Source: Punctularia strigosozonata HHB-11173 SS5 (Eukaryota; Basidiomycota; Agaricomycetes; Corticiales; Punctulariaceae). From it: DNA of 64,000 nt. Position 1 is the stretch's first letter. Every line of letters starts with the position of its first letter. This document shows positions 11,537-21,330 of the stretch, in pieces. The translations under genes were made by a program, and so were the position numbers. The stretch is from assembly GCF_000264995.1 (NCBI RefSeq), contig NW_006767434.1, forward strand, positions 285,450 to 349,449. The letters are read 5' to 3'. Below the pieces are notes generated by a model that saw only the letters and a program-made list of their open reading frames with translations, searched no databases and had not been told where the DNA came from.

Positions 11537-11686
11537 ATGGACTCGTTCGCCGTCGCTTTCTTCACCGCCACCGCTTCCGCGCCTTTCGAGCAGGCGGAGT
11601 CTACCCCGTTCGAGGGCGAGGGCGAGGACAAGCTCCCCGTCGAGTACGACGGCAAGGGCAGCTCCGGCTCGTGCGTCATCGCTTAA
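11537..11686 (+). CDS. Lipopeptide mating pheromone precursor (CaaX type)
   Basis: A single exon of 49 codons. It starts MDSF and ends GSSGSCVIA, a C-terminal CaaX box in which the Cys would be farnesylated and carboxymethylated after removal of VIA. A Glu/Asp-rich spacer (EGEGEDKLPVEYD) precedes the presumed mature peptide, as in Agaricomycete a-factor-like precursors, where an acidic or charged pair marks N-terminal cleavage. These peptides are exported and bind STE3-type receptors on compatible mates. The minus-strand gene at 24433-24579 has the same plan and the same last four residues, which makes chance unlikely. No STE3 receptor was recognised nearby. The mature N-terminus cannot be fixed from sequence. 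Confidence 0.88.
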   Translation: MDSFAVAFFTATASAPFEQAESTPFEGEGEDKLPVEYDGKGSSGSCVIA

Positions 11687-12646
11687 GCGGTCAGTGAGCC
11701 GAACCGTACCTGCGTTTTTTTTCGCGTCCTTCGTCTGACTGATGTCGTTTTATGAGCAGACGCGCACCCGGAAAACCACCCGGTTTGTGAAGACGCTCGT
11801 CGGTCATTCGTTGCGCGGCCAAACCGACGGCATCGTCACTCGCCCGCCCATCCACCACAAGAACCCGTTTAGCAATGCAACGCCACACGCCACCTCTTTT
11901 CGACTTTCTTCTTTCTCGTGTGAATGGAGCAGGGGAGATTGGATTGCACGCGCAGTAACTTATCATATTTATCGTTCACCCTTTTTTTTTCGCCTTTCGC
12001 CCTTTCGTTCGACGACGCATACACCGTTAGTCGTATACGTGACAAGACTGTATCATTATCTACCGCTGTTGTAAAACCACCTGTTCTTTTATTAACACCA
12101 TATCCCTCCCCCGGGCGAATATAAAACTGAGAAACACATACTTTATCGGGGTGGTTCAGCAGAACAGCTTCTGTTTGACTCTCGTGCGGGTCGACGTCAC
12201 TGAGCCTGTTTGTTTATTCACTCCCTGGCTCCATCTCCTCCCCTCCACCTCGTCTCCCTGTACTGCTGTCCAGGACCACCTCGAGGCTCGCGTCCCGACG
12301 TCGTATCGCAGAGAAATCAGGGACGATCACGAGCCTGAACGTGAAGGCGCGCCCCCTCCGGGAGACCGAACGCGCTGATCGCAGGCTCCCCGCCCCCATC
12401 AACAAGCAGGCAACGCCTCCGCCCAGTTCACGCGCAGCACGCAGCCTCTTCGCCAACGCTCACAGCAACCCTCGCGCACTCCGCCCGGTCCTCTACAGCT
12501 TCCCCGGACGACCCTCCGGAGCTCCCACTGCGCTCGCTCAGCAAGCAGCGAGGCTGTGTTTCACCCGCGGCTTGCTATAACCCTCGACGTCCGAACAGGA
12601 TAGACGCCGCAGCCATCGATTGTACGACGACGACCCGACGCGCGCC
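11687..12646. other. Intergenic region between pheromone gene 1 and the chitin synthase
   Basis: Contains the 3' flank of the pheromone gene, with a possible 3'-UTR intron (GTCAGTG near 11691 to an AG near 11760), and the promoter of the chitin synthase, with CT-rich tracts. No further coding gene recognised. Confidence 0.45.
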
Positions 12647-13926
12647 ATGTCGCACTATCCTCCTCCGGTGCGTTTTTTCCATCTCCCCCCGAATCCGTAG
12701 GAGGGGACCCGTATCTGAACGCACGCGCGACGTCGTAAACAGGCCGACGAGGCCCAACGCGGGCGCTACAACGACGGCTACAACCCGTACGCGGCCCCCG
12801 CTCCATACGACACCAACCCGCACGACGCCTACAACCCGCACGAACCCCAGGCGCCGTACCAGCCCGGGCTCTCCAACCCCTTCGCGACCCCCAACGTGCC
12901 CGACCCGCGTCTCTCAGGCTACCACTCCCCTCCCCCGCCGCAACAGCTGCACGACCCGTACGGCGCCGCCCCGCCGCCGATGCCGATGCCGCACTCGCCC
13001 CCGCCCGGCGCCGCCGACTACCTCAGCGCGCACCCGGCCGCCGCGTACTACCCCCCGCCGCTCTCGGGCCCCACGCCTCCGCCGCCGAGCATCTCGCCCT
13101 ACGGCATGGGCTACGACCTCCACGACGACCCGCACGAGCACGAGCACGCGGACGAGGACGGGGGCGATATCCCGCTCCTGCGCCGCCCCGGATCGGTGTC
13201 GAGCGCCGGCGCGGGGCGCGTCCCCGGCGCGTTCGACGAGGACCGGCCGATCGTGGGCGACGACCGGTCGGAGAATAATATACGGTATGGACGGATCCCG
13301 CAGAGGGTGCCGAGGCGGTACAAGACGATCAAGAAGGTCGAGTGCGTATCTCATCCCTCCGTTCATCCCCTGCCCCCCTGACCCCCTCTCCTCGTTTCCC
13401 TACCTGCTACTGTTCAGAGAGAGAGAGTGTGTGTGTGTGTGAGCTGACGAACGCGGCGCAGGCTGTTCCACGGCAACTTCGTGCTCGACTCGGCGGTGCC
13501 GACCAAGCTGCTGAACATGTGCGCGCTCCGGAACGAGCGCGAGTTCACGCACATGCGCTACTCGGCCGCGACGTGCGACCCGAACGACTTCAAGGACTCG
13601 GGCTTCACGCTTCGGCAGGTGCACTACGACCCGCCGCGGCGGACGGAGCTGTTTATCGTGATGACGATGTACAACGAGGACGAGGAGCTCTTCTGCAGGA
13701 CGATGCACGGCGTGATCAAGAACGTGGCGCACTTGTGTAAGAGGGAGAGGAGCAAGACGTGGGGCAAGGAGGGGTGGAAGAAGGTCGTGGTGTGCGTCGT
13801 GAGCGACGGACGGCAGAAGATCAATAGTCGGACGTTGAGCGTGATAGCCGCGATGGGCGCGTACCAGGACGGGATCGCCAAGGTCCGTTCGTCTCCGTTC
13901 GTCTCCTCCATAGCCGCGAAGACCTG

Positions 13927-13958
<32 letters not shown>

Positions 13959-16725
13959 ANNNNNNNNNNNNNNNNNNNNNNNNNNNNNNNNNNNNNNNNN
14001 NNNNNNNNNNNNNNNNNNNNNNNNNNNNNNNNNNNNNNNNNNNNNNNNNNNNNNNNNNNNNNNNNNNNNNNNNNNNNNNNNNNNNNNNNNNNNNNNNNNN
14101 NNNNNNNNNNNNNNNNNNNNNNNNNNNNNNNNNNNNNNNNNNNNNNNNNNNNNNNNNNNNNNNNNNNNNNNNNNNNNNNNNNNNNNNNNNNNNNNNNNNN
14201 NNNNNNNNNNNNNNNNNNNNNNNNNNNNNNNNNNNNNNNNNNNNNNNNNNNNNNNNNNNNNNNNNNNNNNNNNNNNNNNNNNNNNNNNNNNNNNNNNNNN
14301 NNNNNNNNNNNNNNNNNNNNNNNNNNNNNNNNNNNNNNNNNNNNNNNNNNNNNNNNNNNNNNNNNNNNNNNNNNNNNNNNNNNNNNNNNNNNNNNNNNNN
14401 NNNNNNNNNNNCCCCGGCGCACAGAACATCGTGAACGGCAAGGAGGTCACGGCCCACATCTACGAGTACACGACCCAGATCTCGGTCACGCCGAGCATGA
14501 AGATCGAGGGCGCGGAGAAGGGCGCGGTCCCGGTCCAGATCATCTTCTGCCTGAAGGAGAAGAACCAGAAGAAGATCAACTCGCACCGCTGGTTCTTCAA
14601 CGCCTTTGGTCCCATCCTCCAGCCGAACGTGTGCGTCCTGCTCGACGTGGGCACGATGCCCGGCCCGACGAGCATCTACCACCTCTGGAAGGCGTTCGAC
14701 ATCAACTCGAACGTCGGCGGCGCGTGCGGCGAGATCGTCGCGCTCAAGGGCAAGTTTTTGCGCAACCTGCTGAACCCGCTCGGTGCGTCGTCCATGCCTC
14801 CTCTGTTTTCCCCCCCCCCCCCCCTCAAATATGGACTGACTGACTCGTACGCCACTCGGGCAGTGGCGGCGCAGAACTTCGAGTACAAGATGTCGAACAT
14901 CCTCGACAAGCCGCTCGAGTCCGTGTTCGGGTACATCACCGTGCTCCCCGGCGCGTTCTCCGCGTACCGGTACATCGCGCTGCAGAACGACGCGACGGGC
15001 GAGGGGCCGCTGCAAAAGTACTTTCTGGGTGAGAAGATGGTGAGTCGCGCGCGCGCATCGATGTGAGGAAATATTGGGGTAGCAGAGGCTGACACAGGCG
15101 TTGGATAGCACGGTGCCGGCGCGGACATCTTCACGGCGAACATGTACCTCGCGGAAGATCGTATCCTGTGCTGGGAGCTGGTGTCGAAACGGGGAGGCGC
15201 GTGGATCCTGCACTACGTGAAGTCGGCGTACGCCGTCACCGATGTTCCGGACCAGGTGCGCGTGCTTGTTACTAGCAGCGGAACCGTTGTGGACCCCTCA
15301 TGCCCTTGCAGGTCCCCGAACTTATCTCGCAGCGCCGTCGCTGGCTGAACGGCTCCTTCTTCGCCGCCATCCACTCGACGGTCAAGTTCCACTACATCTA
15401 CCGCTCCTCGCACTCGTTCATGCGCAAGTTCTGGATCCACGTCGAGGCGCTCTACCAGCTCTTCAACCTCATCTTCTCCTGGTTCGGGCTCGGCAACTAC
15501 TACATCGCGTTCGTCATCCTCTCCAACGCGCTCGAGGACAAGCAGTTCGGGATCAAGGGCATCAAGGTTCTCAACGACGTCCTCAACTACTTTTACCTCG
15601 GGATGCTCATCATGTGCTTCCTCCTGAGCTTGGGCAATCGACCGCAGGGCAGCAAGTGGTCGTACACGACCGCGATGCTCGGCTTTGCGCTCATCACGGT
15701 GTACATGACGGTGCGCCTCACTCACGTTTTTGTCTCTCTCTTCGGCGATTCTCCCCCGTGCTGACGTTTTTCGTTTCGTTACAGTTTTCGGCGTTCTTCC
15801 TTGCGGTGAAGGGCATTCAGAACGTGGAGCACAAGGAGGACAGCGGGATCAAGCTTTCCGACATCTTCACCAACTCGATCTTCCGCGATATCGTCATCTC
15901 GCTCGCGGCGACGCTCGGGCTGTACATCGTCGCCTCGCTCATCTTCGTAAGTCGGCTTGTTTCGTGTTGTTTGGTGTCGAAGGTTAACGTGATGGCCAGT
16001 TCGAGCCGTGGCATATGATCACCTCCTTCGTGCAGTACACCCTCATGGCGCCGTCCTACATCGCCGTGCTCAACGTCTACGCGGTATGTCATTATCGCCT
16101 CGCCCCCCTCCGCGGTCCGTCGCTCACGACCGGTGTTTTTCTCCAGTTCGCCAACGTGCACGACGTCTCCTGGGGCACGAAGGGCGACAACAAAGTCAGC
16201 ACCGACCTCGGCGTGGTGAAGACGGGCAAGAACGCGAACGAGGTCGAGGTCGAGGTGCCGACGGAGGAGAAGGACATCAACGCCGCGTACGAGGACGCGA
16301 TCCACGTGCTCCAGTCCAAGCCGCCCAAGGCCGAGTCCAAGCCCGATCCGCAGACGCAGCAGGAGGACTACTATCGCCAGTTCCGGACGAACGTGCTCCT
16401 GGTCTGGACGCTATCGAACGTGAGTGAGCCCGCCCCCCCAACGCGAAGGCGATGAACGTGCGGTTGTGCTGATATCGACATGCAGGCGCTGCTTGCTGCG
16501 CTCGTCGTGTCGCTCACGGGATCGGCTGCATCGAAGAGTGCGCAGCATACGGTGAACGGATACATGTCGTTCATCCTCTTCTCCGTCGCGGGCCTCGCAT
16601 GTAAGCATCTCACGTTTTTTTCTTCTGGTTCGTGATCACACGTTGATCCAAACCTCCATTGCCTAGTCGTACGATTCTGCGGCTCGACGCTATACATGCT
16701 CATACGTCTCTTCGCTGGAGAATAA
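12647..16725 (+). CDS. chs: Chitin synthase (GT2 family, division 1-like)
   Basis: Twelve exons: 12647..12667, 12743..13341, 13462..13882, 14425..14782, 14864..15039, 15109..15255, 15312..15710, 15785..15946, 16000..16083, 16147..16419, 16486..16600 and 16667..16725; every junction keeps frame. The N-terminal 200 residues are Pro/Tyr-rich and disordered. The catalytic region shows [53 protein letters not shown], the acceptor/base motif [10 protein letters not shown] and the product-binding QRRRW. Several membrane helices follow (for example [20 protein letters not shown]), ending in a last helix before LFAGE. It makes chitin from UDP-GlcNAc at the plasma membrane. An N gap (13960-14411) lies inside intron 3 only. 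Class within division 1 (I, II or III) cannot be settled by eye. Confidence 0.95.
13960..14411. other. Assembly gap (452 N) inside chitin synthase intron 3
   Basis: The gap is preceded by a run of about 30 C and followed by CCCCGGCGCACAG and the next exon. Exon 3 ends ..GIAK at 13882 and exon 4 starts NIVNGKEV at 14425, which join as they do in chitin synthases generally. The gap is therefore wholly intronic, and the true intron may be far shorter than 542 bases. A C homopolymer is the likely cause of the break. Confidence 0.9.
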
Positions 16726-17527
16726 ACCGCATACACGAAAACCATTATTATATCCGGAGCGGAAGACGGGGTGGGATACCCATGGCTCAGGACGCTCTCG
16801 CGACGACAGTTACGACCGCAGGCTACCACGCCCTATTTATCACCAGAATGTACTGTTGTCCTGTTATTCGATACCCCACAACCACGATGGCAGCTGTCGT
16901 CGGTTCCAACTGATCCTCCCTGAGAGTGTGAAGCAGCCCCAAATCCCTCACGCACCGTTGAGCGGCGGGAGTGCGCGGAATGTCACCGCCGAGTTGCCAA
17001 GTTCTTTCCGACGAGTAAGATTTCGTGTGGCGCCTCGAACACTCGTTCTCGATCTGAATCTAGTGTTCCCTTGCTTCTTGACTCGACCAGACGACCTCCG
17101 AACGGAAGAGTTCATCGCGGTTGACCAGGGACGGGAGCAAAACAACATGCTGACAAGCATCGTGGAAATGCCCTTCGATCGGCTCTTTGAGCGTACTGAT
17201 TGAAGGACATTCTTCGAAAATATGAGCACGAATCGCGCCCATGTTCGGAGAAGAAACAGCAGGCGATCGCACGCCTCGAGATGATAACGGTCGGACAAAG
17301 GCATACAGATGCCGAATGCACCGTTCAGGGTACAGGAGGCCAGCTCATTCCTATATGTATAACGCACAGCAATCCAGATAGCGATAAGACATGGCGCTCA
17401 GGTTCATCTGACAGCTTTGGGCGCGATGGTATGCGAGTCGCCGTGCGAGATGAAGAGGCGGTATAAGAGCGCTCTCTTGTGCAGGAGGCTCTCTCCTCAG
17501 TTCCAACTCGTCCATCCACTACCCCCA
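16726..17527. other. Intergenic region
   Basis: About 800 bases without a convincing gene between the chitin synthase stop and the small gene at 17528. Minus-strand open text here lacks recognisable domains. Confidence 0.45.
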
Positions 17528-18061
17528 ATGGCCGCAGTCCAGCTAAACGCCATATACATCGTCTCCTTCTGGCGCCCCTATCCTCCAGGCGACCCGTTCC
17601 ACTGGGGCCTGCTCGTTCGAACGAGCGCTGGACAGCCAACACTCTTCCATGCCGTGCAGAAACCAGGCTGGGTGTACGAGAAGAGAGAGAATTACAACTT
17701 CGAGAGCTCTCAGGTTGCGGTGCAGGCTGCGAAGATAGGCTCGGTGCCTAGCGGCACCACTCCAGCAGTCCTCGACGCTCACTTCCGAGGCGTCCCTGTG
17801 GGCAATTCAGCAAGTTACGCTGGCGAGGAGTGGCGCTGCAACCACTGGACGCGAGACGTAGTCCGCCTCCTTGTTGGTTTAGGTGAGCAGCTAACATCCT
17901 AGCTTGCAAGCGTTGCCTGTGCTCAGCGGCCAAGTGCAGGTTGGGTCCAAACTGCGGACGTCGACAAGATGTGGGAAGGAATCAAGGAGGAGGCCTTGAA
18001 GCTCAGAGATAAGGTTGGGAGTGGCGAGGCGAGCTGCCAGCTCATCGATGTGACCAAGTAG
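17528..18061 (+). CDS. Small protein with conserved HWG and RCNHWTRD motifs; possible papain-like (DeSI/PPPDE-like) fold
   Basis: Two exons, 17528..17882 and 17940..18061, giving 158 residues. The protein starts MAAVQLNAIYIVSFWRPYPP, then GDPFHWGLLVRT, a middle part, EEWRCNHWTRDVVRLLVGLG at the junction, and ends CQLIDVTK. A paralogue at 36027-36556 on the minus strand has the same intron position and keeps both motifs (FHWGIVI, EWRCNHWTRDAM). A His followed by hydrophobic residues near the N-terminus and an xCNHW/F motif near the C-terminus recall the His and Cys of permuted papain-like enzymes (PPPDE/DeSI, LRAT and NlpC/P60 relatives). That is inference from motif layout only; the order and spacing fit, but no search was done. 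No signal peptide is obvious. It is convergent with the APH-like gene. Confidence 0.7.
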
Positions 18062-18151
18062 CCGGCTGTGAAGCAAGCCCGCTGTGAAAGAAGAGTTACA
18101 GATTTAGTCAGTCACAAGGAAACGATGTGGATACGGACTGAGCTGGGGCCA

Positions 18152-18991
18152 TCACCACGGATCGTTGTATTTCCATAGTTCTCGTTCCACGCAGAGCTCG
18201 TTGGGTTGAGAGCCGAACACTTGATCCAGAAGCGTATGCCAAGCGGCGTAATTCTCTGGGCCGTAGTGCGCCCGAGTGTAATCCCAGTAATCGGGCATCC
18301 AGGCCGCACCCTCCCAGTCAACGATGCCTGCCAGTCGATTGCGATCATCGACCAGGATGTTGAGGGGGTGCAGATCGTTGTGTGACAGGCACAGTGGGTG
18401 CTGGGTATTGTGCACCTTCTCTGCGATGGCTTTGAGGCGAGGTTGATGCGGCAGGTGAGACTTGGAGATGAGATAAGCGTAAAAGTCCTTTTCGGTAGCG
18501 AAAGGCCCAACTGGGGAGTGGTCGACTCGCGGGCAGTAGAATGGACCTCCGTCCGGGCCGCACACGGCAGCGCTGGGCGGTATTCGCGGTATAGTGCGAA
18601 CTTGATCGAAACTCGCTTTCAGATCAGAGGCGAGCGAGGCGACTTCTTCGGCGGTCATCGCGTTCAGCCGTCCTCTGAGCGGTATGCCATCGATAGCGGT
18701 CATGACGACGAACGACCCGTTCGCGGAAGGAAGGGCATCAACGAGACGGGGAACGCGGGCGTCGGTATATTGAGCGATGAGCTGCAACGCTTGGGCCTCC
18801 AAGGTGGCCGTCCTGCCCACTTTGGCGTACAGGCCGAACGGCAGACGGAAGCACTTGGGGGAGGATGTCGGTGGGTAGAGCCCAAGGCCGATGGCAACGA
18901 GTCCCTGGTATACCAGGAGTCGTATTCGACGAGGAATATAATGCCATAGAGCGAGCGCGAGGCCAGACTTTGCCGACTTGTGGTGGACCAT
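18152..18991 (-). CDS. Aminoglycoside phosphotransferase/choline kinase-like (APH) protein
   Basis: One intronless frame from the ATG at 18991 (MVHHKSAKSGLALALWHYIP) to the stop at 18152; an upstream in-frame ATG at 19057 is also possible. The protein kinase-like APH fold is shown by PFGLYAKVGRTATLEAQALQ, where the Lys lies on the phosphate side, the catalytic loop CLSHNDLHPLNILVDD (Brenner motif HxDxxxxN) and the metal-binding IVDWEGAAW. Fungal genomes hold many such genes of unknown substrate; they phosphorylate small molecules, and a true antibiotic target should not be assumed. The length, about 279 residues, fits the family. It reads toward the plus-strand gene ending at 18061. Confidence 0.88.
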   Translation of the reverse strand: MVHHKSAKSGLALALWHYIPRRIRLLVYQGLVAIGLGLYPPTSSPKCFRLPFGLYAKVGRTATLEAQALQLIAQYTDARVPRLVDALPSANGSFVVMTAIDGIPLRGRLNAMTAEEVASLASDLKASFDQVRTIPRIPPSAAVCGPDGGPFYCPRVDHSPVGPFATEKDFYAYLISKSHLPHQPRLKAIAEKVHNTQHPLCLSHNDLHPLNILVDDRNRLAGIVDWEGAAWMPDYWDYTRAHYGPENYAAWHTLLDQVFGSQPNELCVERELWKYNDPW

Positions 18992-19689
18992 GATAGACAC
19001 GGTCGAACAGCAACGCCAGCCATCGGAGCTCACGTTTGTCGAAAGTCGTGTTCCCACGTTTTATTCAGCCAGCTTTGTCGTTGACATGTTCTCCGTGCTG
19101 GCAGCATCGGTACTACTTGGAAGCAGCTTCCACTTCGAACCGAGAAGACGGCCTTTTTCCTTTCAACTGCCCGTGCACTCACAGTCGTGTACTTACGTGC
19201 ATGTATGTGCGAGCTTGGAGTTGGCAAGTGCGCCTTGAAGTCATCAAACCTACATCCTACGATTCACACAAGACCTTGGATACGTCGATATAGCTAATAT
19301 ACGGTAGGTGGAAGTCCACGAGCACACAGCGCCTTGCGCCTGAATCAGCGTGCGCAGAGGCGGGCTGACGACGAGCGGGAAGAAGAAAACTCCAGGGCTC
19401 CGTTCATCGTCAGCCCGCTCTGCGCCTCCTTACTTCTCGTCGGTCGTATGATGTGGATCCGGAGGCGGCATGTCCGCAAGGCTCACCCTCCTCCCTGGCG
19501 GAGCTGCGGACGCCGAGCGTTCTTGCTCCTTCCGCCAGCTACGGTAGTTATCCCACCCCAGCGCGAGCTGAAGGCTGTAATCCGCCGAGAGCGCGTCTTT
19601 TCGCGATATGGACGGCAACCCTCCCGCAGGCACTGGCCGTCGTCGTCGTGAGCTCTCACGCTGGAAAAGAAAGCAAGAAAGAAAGAAAA

Positions 19690-19740
19690 GGAAGGAAGGA
19701 AGGAAGGAAGGAAGGAAGGAAGGAAGGAAGGAAGGAAGGA
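19690..19740. repeat. (GGAA)n microsatellite
   Basis: About thirteen uninterrupted GGAA units just downstream of the cytochrome-like gene on the minus strand. This is probably length-variable between strains. Confidence 0.95.
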
Positions 19741-19762
19741 AAAAGGAGGGCTCAGGGGAGAA

Positions 19763-20717
19763 TTAATCACCGTTTTCGAACCACTTCATCGCGTACGCGT
19801 CCGGGTCCGCTCGATATTCCTCGGGCACCTTGTTATTCGCGATCGCGGCCCACCGATCCGACTCGGGCGTTTTGACGAGGTGGGGAGGGGTCATGCGCAT
19901 CGTCGGCGAGCCGTCGGGCGTGCGTCCGGCGGTGGAGTGGCACGAGACGCAGGATGAGATGAAATTGTCGGCCGGTCCTAGAGCATCGTGCATACAGTAT
20001 ATATATCATGAACAAAAGGTCGGATGAAGGTTGGGGTAGGGGGGGGGGGGGGCACTGACCGTTTAGACGCCGGTTCCAGCCCCAGAAGGGGCGGGTCCCG
20101 CCGAGGGTGTTGAGGAGTTCGGAGGCGGCGGGGTTGATCCAGCTTTCGGTCGGGAAGCAGCCGGCGTCGTACGCGGCTTGCGTCATCTTCGGGTCGTTGC
20201 CTGTCAACACGGTATCAGTGTTCGCTCGGGTCATAAAGTTGGATATGGTAGTCACCCCACATGAGGCCCACGGGCATGAGCCGGTACCAGGGCTGGTTGT
20301 GCCGTCGGGTCCGGAATCAGATATAGTTCGAAACGGGAAGGCAGGCGCGATGATTTGTGGAACGTACGTCGGCGTCTGGGCGAGACCCGTCGTACATGAA
20401 GGTGCCGAACACCCAGCCGATGGGCGAACGGTCGTCTTTCAGAGCGATGTCCATCTGGATAAGCTGCACGTCCGACGTAAAGTCGTTTCTGAGGACGGGG
20501 CTCTGGTCGAACGGCGGCTGGGGGTTGTCAGAAGGCGTTGCCTGCGGCGTGATCATCTGCAGCAACGCGTAGCATCCGTTGGTCGGCCCGTCAGAGACAC
20601 CCGTGGATCAGACAAGAAAAAAATAAGAATAGGACTTGCGGCTTTCCTCGTCGGCGAGCCTCGCAGCGTCGGCACTTCGTCCGCCGTCGCGGTCGTGAAG
20701 AGGATCTTGAATATCAT
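19763..20717 (-). CDS. c-type cytochrome-like protein with a single CxxCH haem motif; N-terminus short or damaged
   Basis: Clear exons on the minus strand: 20368 up to about 20541 or beyond (reading MITPQATPSD.. to ..FMYDGSRPDAD), 20292..20256 (PWYRLMPVGLMWG), 20200..20060 (NDPKMTQAAYDAGCFP..PFWGWNRRLN) and 19977..19763 (ISSCVSCHSTAG..MKWFENGD). CVSCH is a covalent haem c site; ALKDDRSPIGWVFGTFMYDG is a conserved block in related proteins as I remember them. The first exon would be MIFKILFTTATADEVPTLRG at 20717, but I could not find a splice that joins it in frame to the next exon. It also lacks the signal peptide expected for an exported haem protein. A minus-strand TATAAATA at 20867-20874 suggests transcription. 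Either the gene is decaying or its first intron is unusual. Confidence 0.62.
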
Positions 20718-20866
20718 GCTCCCGTTTGGATGACGGACACACGGAGAGCGCGAGTGAAAAAACAGCGGCGGAACATCGGGGTGCGGTGTGCGGTGTGCTG
20801 GGGTGCTGGTGGTTGGGTGGAGGAGGTGACAGGGCTGAGGAGGCCTGCTACCCCGCACGCCCCTCG

Positions 20867-20874
20867 TATTTATA
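20867..20874 (-). promoter_or_regulatory. TATA box upstream of the cytochrome-like gene
   Basis: TATAAATA on the minus strand, 150 bases before the putative ATG at 20717. It suggests that the shortened reading frame has its own promoter. Confidence 0.45.
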
Positions 20875-21330
20875 CACTACATGCCAAAGATGCTGTAGAA
20901 GCCGTCGCACGGTTGACCGCTGCGACTGCGACATCCATAGGGCGCGTGTTTGCCTCAACCGGAGAGCGCTAGTAGGAATAGATGGCATAGCGCTGGAATG
21001 AAGCTGGAGAAGCGCCTCACCTCTCCGCCTCGTTGCACCCGTGGGGCATTTCCCCGCTCATAACGATTCGAAACAGGGGATCGACCCTGGTTTGATACTG
21101 CAGAGTCCGTAGCCGCAACCGTGCGCCCTGCACGTGGACGTGAAAGGAGGATGAGTGCAAGCTGGTCGGGGCCAATACGCGCTATGTAACCGCATCAGTG
21201 GGCGCGCCGCAGTCCGGCGCAGCTCTCCCTGGGTCACTCGCAGCTCCTGAGCGCGCGTACATAATAAAAAAACATCGCGAGCGTCCCAACGCACCGCACA
21301 CACTCACCGCCGCGCACAGCCTGGGCACAC

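Noticed and set aside
16015-16829. Alternative frames on both strands over the chitin synthase 3' end
   Set aside because: High GC leaves antisense frames open; the plus-strand exons match chitin synthase and splice in frame.
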